Assembly: GCA_938086805.1 (NCBI GenBank)
Contig: CALKDH010000001.1
Coordinates: 1-37,681, forward strand
Length of the DNA stretch: 37,681 nt
Direction of reading: 5' to 3'
Source: an uncultured PS1 clade bacterium
Lineage (GTDB): Bacteria; Pseudomonadota; Gammaproteobacteria; PS1; Pseudothioglobaceae
Below are positions 10,657 to 18,625 of this stretch, piece by piece. Every line of letters begins with the position of its first letter. The first letter of the stretch is position 1. The position numbers and the translations under genes were made by a program. A model generated the notes under the pieces. The model saw only the letters and a list, made by a program, of their open reading frames with translations. It was not told where the DNA came from and searched no databases.

Positions 10657-11427
10657 ATGCAAATAGTTGATTCACATTGCCATATTGATCGTCTTGATCT
10701 AAAGGCTTTTGGCGGAAGCATTGAATCAATGCTCAAGCATGCTGATGATCTTTCAGTCACTAAATTTCTTTGTGTTTGTATTGATTTAGAGCATTTTGAT
10801 GAAGTCCATAACCTATCCAAGTCTTACCCCAACATATACTCATCTGTTGGTGTTCATCCCACAGAAGTTAATTGCAAGGAACCATCTGTTGAAGAGCTCC
10901 TAGAGTACGCTAAAAGTGATAGAGTGATTGCTATTGGTGAGACAGGTTTAGATTATTTTCATGTAAGAAAGGATGAGGCTGATTGGCAAAGAGATAGGTT
11001 TAGAAGGCATATTGCTGCATCTAATGAGTCAGGGAAGCCAATGATTATCCATATGAGAGACTCAAAAGAGGACACGATAGATATCTTATCAAGCGAGAGA
11101 GCGGAAAAGGGGGTTATGCACTGTTTCGCTGAGGATTTGGAGACTGCTAAAGCGGCGTTAGATTTAGGATTCTATATTTCTTTTTCAGGCATTCTTACCT
11201 TTAAAAGTGCAAAAGAACTAAGGGAGGTTGCAAAACAAATTCCTGCTGATCGTATTTTGATAGAAACAGACTCTCCCTACCTAACACCGGTTCCTTATAG
11301 GGGTAAGCCAAATAGCCCAGCTTATACCTACTATGTTGCTGAAAAGCTTGCAGAAATTCGTAGCACGACTATTGGAGAGATTGCCAAAGTAACAACCCAG
11401 AATTTCAATCAGCTATTTTTCTCTTGA
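10657..11427 (+). CDS. ycfH: TatD-family metal-dependent DNase (YcfH type)
   Basis: 256 aa TIM-barrel hydrolase, about the length of E. coli YcfH (265 aa). Family members are metal-dependent 3'-5' exonucleases on DNA; the physiological role is not firmly fixed. Metal ligands are visible: the HxH pair in DSHCHID at residues 5-11, Glu in AIGETGLDY, His in MIIHMRD, His in MHCF and Asp in ETDSPYLTP. The gap to rsmG is 7 nt, with no Shine-Dalgarno but a TATAAT 6 nt before the ATG, so it may have its own leaderless transcript as well as operon read-through. rluC begins 4 nt after its stop. Confidence 0.9.
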   Translation: MQIVDSHCHIDRLDLKAFGGSIESMLKHADDLSVTKFLCVCIDLEHFDEVHNLSKSYPNIYSSVGVHPTEVNCKEPSVEELLEYAKSDRVIAIGETGLDYFHVRKDEADWQRDRFRRHIAASNESGKPMIIHMRDSKEDTIDILSSERAEKGVMHCFAEDLETAKAALDLGFYISFSGILTFKSAKELREVAKQIPADRILIETDSPYLTPVPYRGKPNSPAYTYYVAEKLAEIRSTTIGEIAKVTTQNFNQLFFS

Positions 11428-11431
11428 ATTA

Positions 11432-12355
11432 ATGACTATTCATGATGCTCCAAGAATAATCAAGGTTGATGACTTTTCTATTGGTCAAAGACTTGATAAT
11501 TATTTAATTAAGCAACTTAAAGGAGTCCCTAAATCGAGAATATATCGCATTATAAGAAAAGGCGAGGTAAGAGTTAACAAGGGTAGAAAAAAAGCTGATT
11601 ATAAACTTAAAGCTGAAGATTTAATTCGCATACCACCAATTAGAACTTCAACCGAAAAGGTTATTAGTCCTTCACAAGGCCTAATAAAGTCTCTCGAGAA
11701 TGCAGTCCTTTATGAGGACAAAGGGTTGTTAATTATTAATAAAAGTCATGGGATGTCAGTCCATGGCGGCAGTGGGATAAGTGTTGGCATAATTGAAGCA
11801 TTGAAGTCACAATACAATGAACCAATAGAGCTTGTTCACAGGCTCGATCGTGCGACGTCTGGATGTTTGATTCTTGCAAAAAAAAGATCAGTCCTGAAAT
11901 CATTACACTCACAGTTGGTTAATCATCAATTGGAAAAACGATATACGGCACTTGTTAAAGATACATGGAGCAAAAAAAGACACACTATTGATGCCCCTAT
12001 ATATCAAAACTCAAGGTACAGTGTTATTGATTCAAAAGGAAAGGACTCTCTAAGTCACTTTCATCCCATTAAAAACTTTGAACTAGGTGAGTTTAATGCT
12101 TCACTTGTAGAGGTATTGATAGAGACTGGCAGGACACATCAAATTCGTGTTCATGCAAAGTTTGCTGGGCATCCAGTTGCGCAAGATAATAAGTATGGCG
12201 ATGGAGCCTTTGATCAGTTTATGAAAAAGAAAGGTCTAAATCGTTTGTTTTTGCATGCGAAGACACTAACTTTTACAAACCCATTGACAAATGAAATTCA
12301 GAAAGTAACTGCACCATTACCAACTGATTTAGAGACATTTTTAAAGAAGCTATGA
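11432..12355 (+). CDS. rluC: 23S rRNA pseudouridine synthase RluC
   Basis: 307 aa RluA-family enzyme. The N-terminal S4 RNA-binding domain covers about residues 15-75 (QRLDNYLIKQL through VRVNKGRKK). The catalytic domain carries HRLDRATSG with the nucleophilic Asp139, then LILAKKRSVLKSLHSQL, which resembles RluC more than RluD or RluA. E. coli RluC makes pseudouridines 955, 2504 and 2580 of 23S rRNA. C-terminal conserved parts are ETGRTHQIRVH and LFLHAKTL. The stop overlaps the ubiA start as ATGA. Subfamily assignment is by motif only. Confidence 0.9.
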   Translation: MTIHDAPRIIKVDDFSIGQRLDNYLIKQLKGVPKSRIYRIIRKGEVRVNKGRKKADYKLKAEDLIRIPPIRTSTEKVISPSQGLIKSLENAVLYEDKGLLIINKSHGMSVHGGSGISVGIIEALKSQYNEPIELVHRLDRATSGCLILAKKRSVLKSLHSQLVNHQLEKRYTALVKDTWSKKRHTIDAPIYQNSRYSVIDSKGKDSLSHFHPIKNFELGEFNASLVEVLIETGRTHQIRVHAKFAGHPVAQDNKYGDGAFDQFMKKKGLNRLFLHAKTLTFTNPLTNEIQKVTAPLPTDLETFLKKL

Positions 12356-13194
12356 ATTCCTACATTCGATTAATGAGATTAAATAGGCCTATTGGCTCAT
12401 TTTTGCTTTTATGGCCAACTTATTGGGCACTATTCCTGAGTGCTGATGGTTGGCCAGATATAGATTTGTTAATTATATTTTCATTGGGAGTGATTGTAAT
12501 GAGAAGTGCGGGATGTGTAATCAATGATTATGCAGATCGAGATATTGATAAACACATTAAAAGAACACAAAACAGACCCATAACATCAGGTGAGATCTCA
12601 TCAAGATCGGCATTAATATTATTTGTAATACTATTGCTGGTGGCCCTTATTCTAGTTTTACAAACAAATCTATTAACAATTCAATTGTCTTTGATAGCAG
12701 CTGGACTGGCTACGATTTACCCCTTTACTAAAAGATGGACAAATCTGCCACAACTGGTTTTGGGGGCGGCATTTGGAATGAGTGTTCCAATGGCATTTGC
12801 TGCTCAAACTGGAACTATAACCTTAGAAGCAGGACTTATTTTTTTGGCATCCTTAGTTTGGACTTTGATTTATGATACTTTGTATGCAATGGCTGATCGA
12901 GATGAGGATTTAAAAATTGGTTTAAAGTCAACTGCAATTCTCTTTAAAAGTTATGATCATGTGGTTATTACCATCCTGCAAGTAGTACTTATTTTGCTAT
13001 TTGTTGGAATAGGAAATTCCTTTAATTTAGGTCAAATTTTCTATTTTTCGCTAATTATTATTGCTTGTTTGATGATTTATCATCAATTTCTAATGAAAAA
13101 ACAGCAAAATGAGCAATATTTCAAGGCATTTATTCATAACAATTACATTGGTATGACTGCTTTTGCGGGGATTTTCTTTTCTGTGGCAATTTAG
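12352..13194 (+). CDS. ubiA: 4-hydroxybenzoate polyprenyltransferase
   Basis: 280 aa integral membrane prenyltransferase with 8-9 hydrophobic helices. It attaches the polyprenyl tail to 4-hydroxybenzoate in ubiquinone synthesis. Both aspartate-rich motifs are intact: NDYADRDID with Asp62 and Asp66, and DTLYAMADRDED with Asp182 and Asp186. The N-terminus RLMRLNRPIGSFLLLWPTYW is typical of UbiA rather than heme O or chlorophyll synthases. ATGA overlap with rluC. Last gene of the mnmG operon; the T-rich sequence after it has no convincing hairpin terminator. Confidence 0.95.
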   Translation: MNSYIRLMRLNRPIGSFLLLWPTYWALFLSADGWPDIDLLIIFSLGVIVMRSAGCVINDYADRDIDKHIKRTQNRPITSGEISSRSALILFVILLLVALILVLQTNLLTIQLSLIAAGLATIYPFTKRWTNLPQLVLGAAFGMSVPMAFAAQTGTITLEAGLIFLASLVWTLIYDTLYAMADRDEDLKIGLKSTAILFKSYDHVVITILQVVLILLFVGIGNSFNLGQIFYFSLIIIACLMIYHQFLMKKQQNEQYFKAFIHNNYIGMTAFAGIFFSVAI

Positions 13195-13279
13195 GTGTAA
13201 ATTCTGTTGTTTTTTTGCAACTTTTTGTCTAATTAAGGCCATTTTTGCTTAATTTTTAGCTTTTTTTCATCAATAAAAC

Positions 13280-13306
13280 TTGACACTCAGTTTTCCTTAC
13301 TATAAA
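13280..13306 (+). promoter_or_regulatory. Promoter of first small membrane protein gene
   Basis: TTGACA at 13280-13285 and TATAAA at 13301-13306 with a 15-base spacer, after a T-rich upstream stretch. The same boxes with the same spacing recur at 13715-13741 before the paralogous gene. The predicted start near 13313 puts the hairpin at 13316 at the very 5' end of the mRNA. Confidence 0.75.
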
Positions 13307-13315
13307 AAGTGCACC

Positions 13316-13335
13316 AATCGGCAAAGATGCCGGTT
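13316..13335 (+). other. Conserved 5' leader hairpin, copy 1
   Basis: AATCGGCA pairs with TGCCGGTT (8 bp, one G-U) around an AAGA loop. It lies about 3 nt from the predicted transcript 5' end and 15 nt before the GGAGAG Shine-Dalgarno at 13351-13356. It has a counterpart at 13751-13770. A 5'-terminal stem often protects mRNA from decay; that role here is inference. Confidence 0.6.
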
Positions 13336-13361
13336 ATCTTTATAATTAATGGAGAGAAAAT

Positions 13362-13577
13362 ATGTTAAGTAATGTAACTGGTTGGATAAAAAAATTAACA
13401 GAAGCAGGCGTCGGTCTTGTTGGACTTGCAATTGTTGTTCAAGTAATATTTGGTTCAAGCGTAGCATTCCTACCTGGTGATGTTATCGCTAATCTAATGG
13501 GTATTATTGGCTCACTTGGTGCTGCTGGCTTAGTTGGGTTAGTCACAGCTGGATTGTTATACCAAATCCTCAAGTAA
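13362..13577 (+). CDS. Small two-helix membrane protein of unknown function, copy 1
   Basis: 71 aa; I do not recognise the family. The N-terminal segment MLSNVTGWIKKLTEAG looks amphipathic and is followed by two hydrophobic stretches, about residues 17-36 and 45-70. They are joined by a short loop FLPGDV (36-41) that is unchanged in the paralog. The second helix is rich in Gly and Ala (GSLGAAGLVGLVTAG), suggesting close helix packing or oligomers. There is no cleavable signal peptide and no Cys. The GGAGAG Shine-Dalgarno is among the best in the window. Its own promoter, 5' hairpin and terminator make it a monocistronic unit, apparently strongly expressed. About 63% identical by eye to the next gene. 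It could be a structural membrane component, a channel or a peptide toxin; nothing decides. Confidence 0.8.
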   Translation: MLSNVTGWIKKLTEAGVGLVGLAIVVQVIFGSSVAFLPGDVIANLMGIIGSLGAAGLVGLVTAGLLYQILK

Positions 13578-13600
13578 ACATTTCATATTAACTCAATGAA

Positions 13601-13626
13601 AAACCCGCCGTGAGGCGGGTTTTTTT
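13601..13626 (+). terminator. Intrinsic terminator after first small membrane protein gene
   Basis: AAACCCGCC pairs with GGCGGGTTT around a GTGA loop, followed by more T residues. Strong, and closely similar to the terminator after the second copy. Confidence 0.9.
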
Positions 13627-13714
13627 ATGCATCATGTAATATTTCTATTATTGTGCTAAGTACTATTAATGCAACATATTGAGTGTTTTTTCCCAAAAAT
13701 GCAATTTAGAAAAC

Positions 13715-13741
13715 TTGACATAATTAAATTGATACTATAAA
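13715..13741 (+). promoter_or_regulatory. Promoter of second small membrane protein gene
   Basis: TTGACA at 13715-13720 and TATAAA at 13736-13741, again 15 bases apart. The flanks AAAACTTGACA and ACTATAAAAAGT match the first copy, while the spacer sequence differs. Confidence 0.75.
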
Positions 13742-13750
13742 AAGTTCATC

Positions 13751-13770
13751 AATCGGTAGTGATGCTGGTT
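13751..13770 (+). other. Conserved 5' leader hairpin, copy 2
   Basis: AATCGGTA pairs with TGCTGGTT around a GTGA (GNRA-type) loop. Relative to copy 1, each arm has one C-to-T change opposite G, so pairing is retained through G-U pairs. The 5' location and the distance to the Shine-Dalgarno (13785-13790) match copy 1. Confidence 0.6.
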
Positions 13771-13795
13771 ATCTTTAAACAAATGGAGAGAAGAT

Positions 13796-14014
13796 ATGTT
13801 AGACAACGTAATTGGTTGGGCAAAAAAATTGACCGAAGCAGGAGTTGCTGTAATTGCACTTGCTGTGGTTGTTCAAATAATCTTTGGCGGTGATGCTGCA
13901 TTCCTTCCTGGCGATGTAACTGGCAGCCTGATTAATATTATCAGTGAACTTGGCTCTGCTAACTTGGTAGGTCTTGTTGCTGCGGGGTTAATATACAAAA
14001 TCTTTACTAGGTAA
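13796..14014 (+). CDS. Small two-helix membrane protein of unknown function, copy 2
   Basis: 72 aa paralog of the preceding gene; family not recognised. It shares the amphipathic start (GWAKKLTEAGV), the invariant FLPGDV loop and the end LVGLVAAGLIYKI. Differences are mostly conservative hydrophobic swaps in the helices, plus an added acidic residue in each half (Asp33, Glu51), so the copies look maintained by selection rather than freshly duplicated. It has its own TTGACA promoter, 5' hairpin, GGAGAG Shine-Dalgarno and terminator. The convergent neighbour is dapD. Confidence 0.8.
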   Translation: MLDNVIGWAKKLTEAGVAVIALAVVVQIIFGGDAAFLPGDVTGSLINIISELGSANLVGLVAAGLIYKIFTR

Positions 14015-14035
14015 CATAGCATGTTAACTCAATAA

Positions 14036-14063
14036 AAAACCCGCCTTTGAGCGGGTTTTTTAT
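14036..14063. terminator. Bidirectional intrinsic terminator between second small protein gene and dapD
   Basis: AAAACCCGC pairs with GCGGGTTTT around CTTTGA, with an A-run before and a T-run after. It can therefore serve both the + strand gene and the convergent dapD ending at 14079. Confidence 0.85.
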
Positions 14064-14078
14064 TGACTCAAAGTTTTT

Positions 14079-14894
14079 TTATATTCCACGGAGTAGTTCA
14101 TTAATGCCAACTTTTGATCGTGTTTTGGCATCAACCTGTTTCACTATCACTGCGCAATAAAGTGAATAACTTCCATCAGGGGATGGAAGGTTTCCAGAAA
14201 CAACAACTGATCCAGCTGGAATTCGACCATAACTCACTTCCCCAGTCATCCTATTGTAAATTTTAGTAGATTGGCCAATATATACGCCCATTGAAATGAC
14301 TGCCCCTTCTTCAACAATGACACCTTCAACTACTTCAGACCTTGCACCAATGAAACAATCGTCTTCAATTATCGTTGGACTGGCTTGCAAGGGCTCTAAA
14401 ACCCCACCAATGCCAACACCTCCTGATAGATGAACATTTTTACCTATTTGGGCGCAAGATCCGACTGTAGCCCATGTATCAACCATTGTTCCAGAGTCAA
14501 CATATGCACCAATATTCACATACGATGGCATTAAAACAGTATTAGGGGCTATATATGAGCCTCGTCTTGCGGTTGCTGGAGGGACGACTCTTACTCCAGA
14601 TGCTTGAAATTCCTTTTCAGTTGTATTGGCATATTTAGAGGGAACTTTATCAAAGTACTGTGTAAAACCTGAAGGCATAGGGGTGTTATCAGCAAGTCTA
14701 AAAGAGAGAAGAACAGCCTTTTTGAGCCATTCATTAACATGCCAATCTCCCACACCTTTTTGTTCTGCAACTCTAGCTTTTCCTGAGTCCAGTAAATGTA
14801 TTGCTTCATTAACAGCATCCTTAACTTCAGGTTTAGCTGTAGCTGGAGTTAAGTGATTCCTATCCTCGAAAGCTGATTCAATAATATCTTTCAT
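14079..14894 (-). CDS. dapD: Tetrahydrodipicolinate N-succinyltransferase
   Basis: 271 aa (E. coli DapD 274 aa). It transfers succinyl from succinyl-CoA to tetrahydrodipicolinate in the lysine/diaminopimelate pathway. The N-terminal helical domain is followed by left-handed beta-helix hexapeptide repeats from about residue 110 to 230. Conserved segments include [24 protein letters not shown] and the [17 protein letters not shown] region. It follows znuC on the same strand after 56 bases but has its own extended -10 box, so it is probably expressed independently. Other dap genes are not in the window. Confidence 0.96.
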   Translation of the reverse strand: MKDIIESAFEDRNHLTPATAKPEVKDAVNEAIHLLDSGKARVAEQKGVGDWHVNEWLKKAVLLSFRLADNTPMPSGFTQYFDKVPSKYANTTEKEFQASGVRVVPPATARRGSYIAPNTVLMPSYVNIGAYVDSGTMVDTWATVGSCAQIGKNVHLSGGVGIGGVLEPLQASPTIIEDDCFIGARSEVVEGVIVEEGAVISMGVYIGQSTKIYNRMTGEVSYGRIPAGSVVVSGNLPSPDGSYSLYCAVIVKQVDAKTRSKVGINELLRGI

Positions 14895-14919
14895 GTTTGT
14901 CGCTTTTAAAAAAAAGGCA

Positions 14920-14928
14920 ATTATATCA
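14920..14928 (-). promoter_or_regulatory. Extended -10 promoter for dapD
   Basis: On the reverse strand the sequence reads TGATATAAT, a perfect TGnTATAAT extended -10. It is about 25 bases before the dapD ATG, leaving a leader of about 20 nt. No good -35 is needed or seen. Confidence 0.65.
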
Positions 14929-14950
14929 GTTACATTAGTTTTAAGACTAT

Positions 14951-15670
14951 CTAATGATCATGATGATGGTTGTGATGATGTTCATATGTGGCCATTAACT
15001 CATGAATTTGATCTGCAAAAAGGTCATTAAATTTTTCATCTTTCAATATTGATTCCGGAAGTCCTTCACAGCAAATGTGATGGTATAAACATAAAACTTG
15101 AGTTGACTCCTTCATAACTCGATGGAGATCATGAGACACCATTAAAACAGCACAATTTTGATGTTGATGAATATCCTGTATCAACTTATAGAGCTGCATT
15201 TGACCGTCAACATCAAGATTTTGAGCTGGTTCATCTAGTATTAATACATTTGGCTTATTGAGCAGAGCTCTAGACAGCAAAACTTTCTGTAATTCACCAC
15301 CAGAAAGATCTTTAAGGGGTAAGTCAAGCAATTCGTTTATACCTGTCAAATCAAATGTTTGCTGCATAAAAAATGTATCCAATTTCTGATTTAAAGTAAG
15401 AAAGTCTTTTACGGATATAGGTATGTATGGATTTGCAGTGAATGTTTGAGGCGTATATCCAAGTCTGATGTCACCTTTGTAGTTAACAACTCCAGAGTCC
15501 TGTTTAATGACACCTAGTAAAATTTTGATTAAGGAGCTTTTTCCTGCTCCATTTGGACCAATCAAGGTGACAAATTCACCTTGGTGAAGCTTAAAACTGA
15601 CATCATCAAGAATATTCTTGCCATTATGGCTTAGGGTTATGTTGCTGAGAGTTATTAAAGCATCTGACAT
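14951..15670 (-). CDS. znuC: Zinc ABC transporter ATP-binding protein ZnuC
   Basis: 239 aa ABC ATPase (E. coli ZnuC 251 aa). It would energise high-affinity zinc import with the permease ZnuB and the binding protein ZnuA. Walker A is GPNGAGKSS near 38-46, the signature is [15 protein letters not shown], Walker B is [12 protein letters not shown], and the switch His is in MVSHDLH. The subfamily call rests on [12 protein letters not shown], matching ZnuC, and on the His-rich tail [10 protein letters not shown], a likely zinc-sensing or binding tail. Neither znuA nor znuB is adjacent: dapD lies downstream and polA is divergent. The start has no Shine-Dalgarno but a TAAAAT 6 nt upstream. A manganese-type system is less likely. 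Confidence 0.88.
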   Translation of the reverse strand: MSDALITLSNITLSHNGKNILDDVSFKLHQGEFVTLIGPNGAGKSSLIKILLGVIKQDSGVVNYKGDIRLGYTPQTFTANPYIPISVKDFLTLNQKLDTFFMQQTFDLTGINELLDLPLKDLSGGELQKVLLSRALLNKPNVLILDEPAQNLDVDGQMQLYKLIQDIHQHQNCAVLMVSHDLHRVMKESTQVLCLYHHICCEGLPESILKDEKFNDLFADQIHELMATYEHHHNHHHDH

Positions 15671-15785
15671 CAGTACATTTTATATAACATTTATACTTTC
15701 AAGCCTAAAATAAGGTGTTAGAAGCGCGAAATTCAAAATCTAGTTTCTAAGAATAGATAGATGGTTTAGATGTAAAATTTTAAAT
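15671..15785. promoter_or_regulatory. Divergent znuC/polA intergenic region with paired near-start -10 boxes
   Basis: On the - strand TAAAAT (15682-15677) ends 6 nt before the znuC ATG. On the + strand TAAAAT (15773-15778) ends 7 nt before the polA ATG. Neither gene has a Shine-Dalgarno, so both may be leaderless. TATAACATTT at 15683-15692 matches one half of the gammaproteobacterial Zur box, but the other half is poor, so Zur control is only a possibility. Confidence 0.4.
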
Positions 15786-18512
15786 ATGAACCAACCTCTC
15801 ATTTTAGTTGACGGAACAGCATTTTTATTCCGCTCTTACTTTTCAACAATCTCTCAAAATTTGACCAATGAAAGTGGTTTCCCTACAGGTGCCATGTTTG
15901 GAGTGGTCAATGCAATCAAGCACTTACAAAGAAAATATCATGATGCAAAATTAATAATGGTTTTCGATGCAAAGGGAACTAACTTTCGTCATGAAATGTT
16001 CCCCGAATATAAGGCAAATAGAACTCCTGCCCATGATGACCTAATTGTTCAAATTGAGCCTTTATATAAAATTGTACGCGCTATGGGTTTTCACTTTTTA
16101 TGTGTAGATGGTGTTGAGGCAGATGATGTGATTGCCACCTTGTCAAAATTTGCAAATGATAAAGGTATTAAAACTATTATCGCTAGTGGCGATAAAGACC
16201 TCTTTCAGCTAGTTGGAGAAAATATTCAACAATTAGATATGAAGGGAAAGCTATTTTCAGAGGACGATGTAAAAGAAAAAATGGGCGTAAGGCCAAATCA
16301 AATTCTAGATTTATTGGCCTTGACTGGCGATAGTTCTGACAATATCCCCGGGGTTCCAAGTGTAGGCCCTAAGACTGCTGCAAAGTGGCTTGAACTTTAT
16401 GAAGATATCAATGGAGTTAAAGCTAATGCAGACAAGATTGGGGGCAAGGTTGGAGAAAGGCTAAGAGAATCTTTTGATGTATTGGAACTTTCATACCAAC
16501 TAGTGAAGCTTAAATTTGACGTGAAACTCCCCTTTAATATTCTTGAAGATGAGCCCGGAGAAAATACCACAGAGCTGATAAAGCTCTACAAAGAATATGG
16601 TTTCTCCATGTGGCTCAAACAAATTGATGATCGTGAGCCCATAAAAGATAAGGAGTCAGCTGAGAATAGCAAGGTTGAGACTATTGATTCAAAATTCTCA
16701 ATGGATGACTACTCAACAGAACTTATTCTGAGTGAAGATGATTTTTCAGCCTTAATATCAAAACTTTCATCAAGTGAATATTTTGTATTTGATCTTGAGA
16801 CTAACAGCCTTGATTATATGGAAGCTCAAATAGTGGGTTTCGTATTCTTAATTAATAAAAATAGCTACTATTTGCCAGTTGCTCATGATTATTTGGATGC
16901 ACCAGTTCAAATGTCAAGATCAAGGGTTTTATCATCTTTAAAGCCAATTCTAGAAAGTTCAACAATTGGCAAGATTGGGCAAAATTTAAAATATGATGCC
17001 CATGTTTTAGCCAATATCAATATCGATTTAAATGGAATTAGGGATGACACAATGCTTAAATCCTATTGTTTAGATTCAGTAGCTAGTCGTCATAATATGG
17101 ATGATCTAGCGCTTCATTATCTGGATCATAAGACTATTCAGTATTCAGACGTAGCTGGGAGTGGAAAAAAACAATTGACATTTAATCAAGTTAATATTGA
17201 AGAAGCTATGCCGTATGCATGCGAAGATGTGATTGTAACCAATGAGCTTAATAATTTGTTCGAGTCCAAGTTACAACCATTCCCAAAATTGTTAGCGCTA
17301 TACAAGAGTATTGAGCTTCCCTTAATCAAAGTTATGCTGAGGTTGGAGAGGAATGGCGCTATGTTAGATGAGGCATCACTTTTTAATCAGCAAAATGAGA
17401 TTAAAAAAGAAATGATGAAAATCCAAACAAAAGCATATGAGATTGCAGGAGATGAGTTCAATTTAGAATCACCAAAGCAAATCCAACAAATTTTATTTAG
17501 TGACGAAGGTTTTGGCCTTGAGCCTAAAAAGAAAACGGCAAAAGGACAGCCATCAACAAATGAGGAGGCATTAAAGCTACTAGATCATCCTTTGGTTGAC
17601 CTTATTATGTCTTACAGAACTCTAACAAAGTTAAATTCAACGTATTTAGAGGCGCTGCCTAAACAAATAAATAGAAGAACAGGGCGTCTTCATACGTCTT
17701 ACCATCAAGCGGTAACGGCAACTGGACGACTATCGTCTTCAAAGCCTAATTTTCAAAATATCCCAATTAGAACTGAGCAAGGCGCCAAAATTAGATCAGC
17801 TTTTATCGCTGAAAAAGGGAATATTATTCTTGCTGCAGACTATTCTCAAATTGAATTAAGGATCATGGCCCACATTTCTGGAGATCAGAATTTGATTGAG
17901 GCATTCAATAAAAATGAAGATGTTCATCGCTCAACTGCCGCACAAGTTTTTGAAACTGAAATTTCGATGGTAACCAAGGATCAGCGCAGAAAAGCAAAGG
18001 CTATTAATTTTGGTTTAATTTATGGGATGAGCGCTTTTGGCCTGGCTAAGCAAATTGACGTTTCTAGGACTGAAGCCAAGCAATATATTGATGGCTATTT
18101 TGAAAATTATCCTGGAGTATTAAAGTTTATGGAGGAGACGAAGGAAAAAGCAAAATCTCAAGGGTATGTAGAAACAGTCCTTGGTAGGAGGCTTTATCTT
18201 CCTCAAATTAACTCTAAAAATAAAATGCTTCAACAGCATGCATTGAGAACAGCAATTAATGCTCCTATGCAAGGATCCTCGGCAGATATCATCAAGAAAG
18301 CGATGCTCGATATTCAATCCTGGATAGACAAGGAGAATCTTAAGATCAAGATGTTTATGCAAGTTCATGATGAGCTGGTCTTTGAATTGGACGCAAAAAT
18401 GTCTGATGCTTATGCAATAGACATAAAAGCACTAATGTCAAATGCACTAAAGTTGAGCATACCGCTTGAGGTGGATGTTGGCATGGGGTCGAACTGGCAA
18501 GAAGCTCATTAA
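15786..18512 (+). CDS. polA: DNA polymerase I
   Basis: 908 aa (E. coli 928 aa), with all three domains. Residues 1-290 form the 5'-3' exonuclease (LILVDGTAFLFRSY, ASGDKDLFQLV, GDSSDNIPGVPSVG). Residues about 320-510 form the 3'-5' proofreading exonuclease with its DEDDy residues present: Asp336 and Glu338 in FDLETNSL, the Asp of GQNLKYDAH, and YACED. The polymerase domain carries motif A AADYSQIELR near 683-692, motif B RRKAKAINFGLIYG near 734-747 and motif C VHDE at 860-863. It fills gaps in Okazaki fragments and repair. Proofreading appears intact. No Shine-Dalgarno is visible before the ATG. Confidence 0.97.
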   Translation: MNQPLILVDGTAFLFRSYFSTISQNLTNESGFPTGAMFGVVNAIKHLQRKYHDAKLIMVFDAKGTNFRHEMFPEYKANRTPAHDDLIVQIEPLYKIVRAMGFHFLCVDGVEADDVIATLSKFANDKGIKTIIASGDKDLFQLVGENIQQLDMKGKLFSEDDVKEKMGVRPNQILDLLALTGDSSDNIPGVPSVGPKTAAKWLELYEDINGVKANADKIGGKVGERLRESFDVLELSYQLVKLKFDVKLPFNILEDEPGENTTELIKLYKEYGFSMWLKQIDDREPIKDKESAENSKVETIDSKFSMDDYSTELILSEDDFSALISKLSSSEYFVFDLETNSLDYMEAQIVGFVFLINKNSYYLPVAHDYLDAPVQMSRSRVLSSLKPILESSTIGKIGQNLKYDAHVLANINIDLNGIRDDTMLKSYCLDSVASRHNMDDLALHYLDHKTIQYSDVAGSGKKQLTFNQVNIEEAMPYACEDVIVTNELNNLFESKLQPFPKLLALYKSIELPLIKVMLRLERNGAMLDEASLFNQQNEIKKEMMKIQTKAYEIAGDEFNLESPKQIQQILFSDEGFGLEPKKKTAKGQPSTNEEALKLLDHPLVDLIMSYRTLTKLNSTYLEALPKQINRRTGRLHTSYHQAVTATGRLSSSKPNFQNIPIRTEQGAKIRSAFIAEKGNIILAADYSQIELRIMAHISGDQNLIEAFNKNEDVHRSTAAQVFETEISMVTKDQRRKAKAINFGLIYGMSAFGLAKQIDVSRTEAKQYIDGYFENYPGVLKFMEETKEKAKSQGYVETVLGRRLYLPQINSKNKMLQQHALRTAINAPMQGSSADIIKKAMLDIQSWIDKENLKIKMFMQVHDELVFELDAKMSDAYAIDIKALMSNALKLSIPLEVDVGMGSNWQEAH

Positions 18513-18546
18513 TTCGAATGTCGGTGTTTTCTTTAAATACCGAAAG

Positions 18547-18552
18547 TATAAT
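18547..18552 (+). promoter_or_regulatory. -10 box upstream of argS
   Basis: TATAAT in the 113-base gap between polA and argS, about 74 bases before the argS ATG. No good -35 is visible. A short TCGGT/ACCGA inverted repeat just upstream lacks a T-run and is not a clear polA terminator. Confidence 0.4.
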
Positions 18553-18625
18553 TTGGCGATAGGCTTGCATTCAGATAAATTAAAATTACTGCCTGAAATA
18601 TAAAAGAAATCACTAGCTGGATTAT

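Noticed and set aside
13362-14014. Type I toxin-antitoxin pair for the small membrane proteins
   Set aside because: The proteins are longer than typical type I toxins, and I see no antisense promoter or complementary RNA gene; kept as unknown.
13601-14063. GC-rich hairpins as a dispersed repeat (REP-like) family
   Set aside because: Each is followed by a T-run directly after a gene and is found only after these two genes here, so they are terminators.
15671-15692. Zur box before znuC
   Set aside because: One half, TATAACATTT, matches, but the opposite half agrees poorly with the consensus; I do not call a site.
18513-18545. Terminator after polA
   Set aside because: The TCGGT/ACCGA stem is only 5 bp with a 12-base loop and no T-run.
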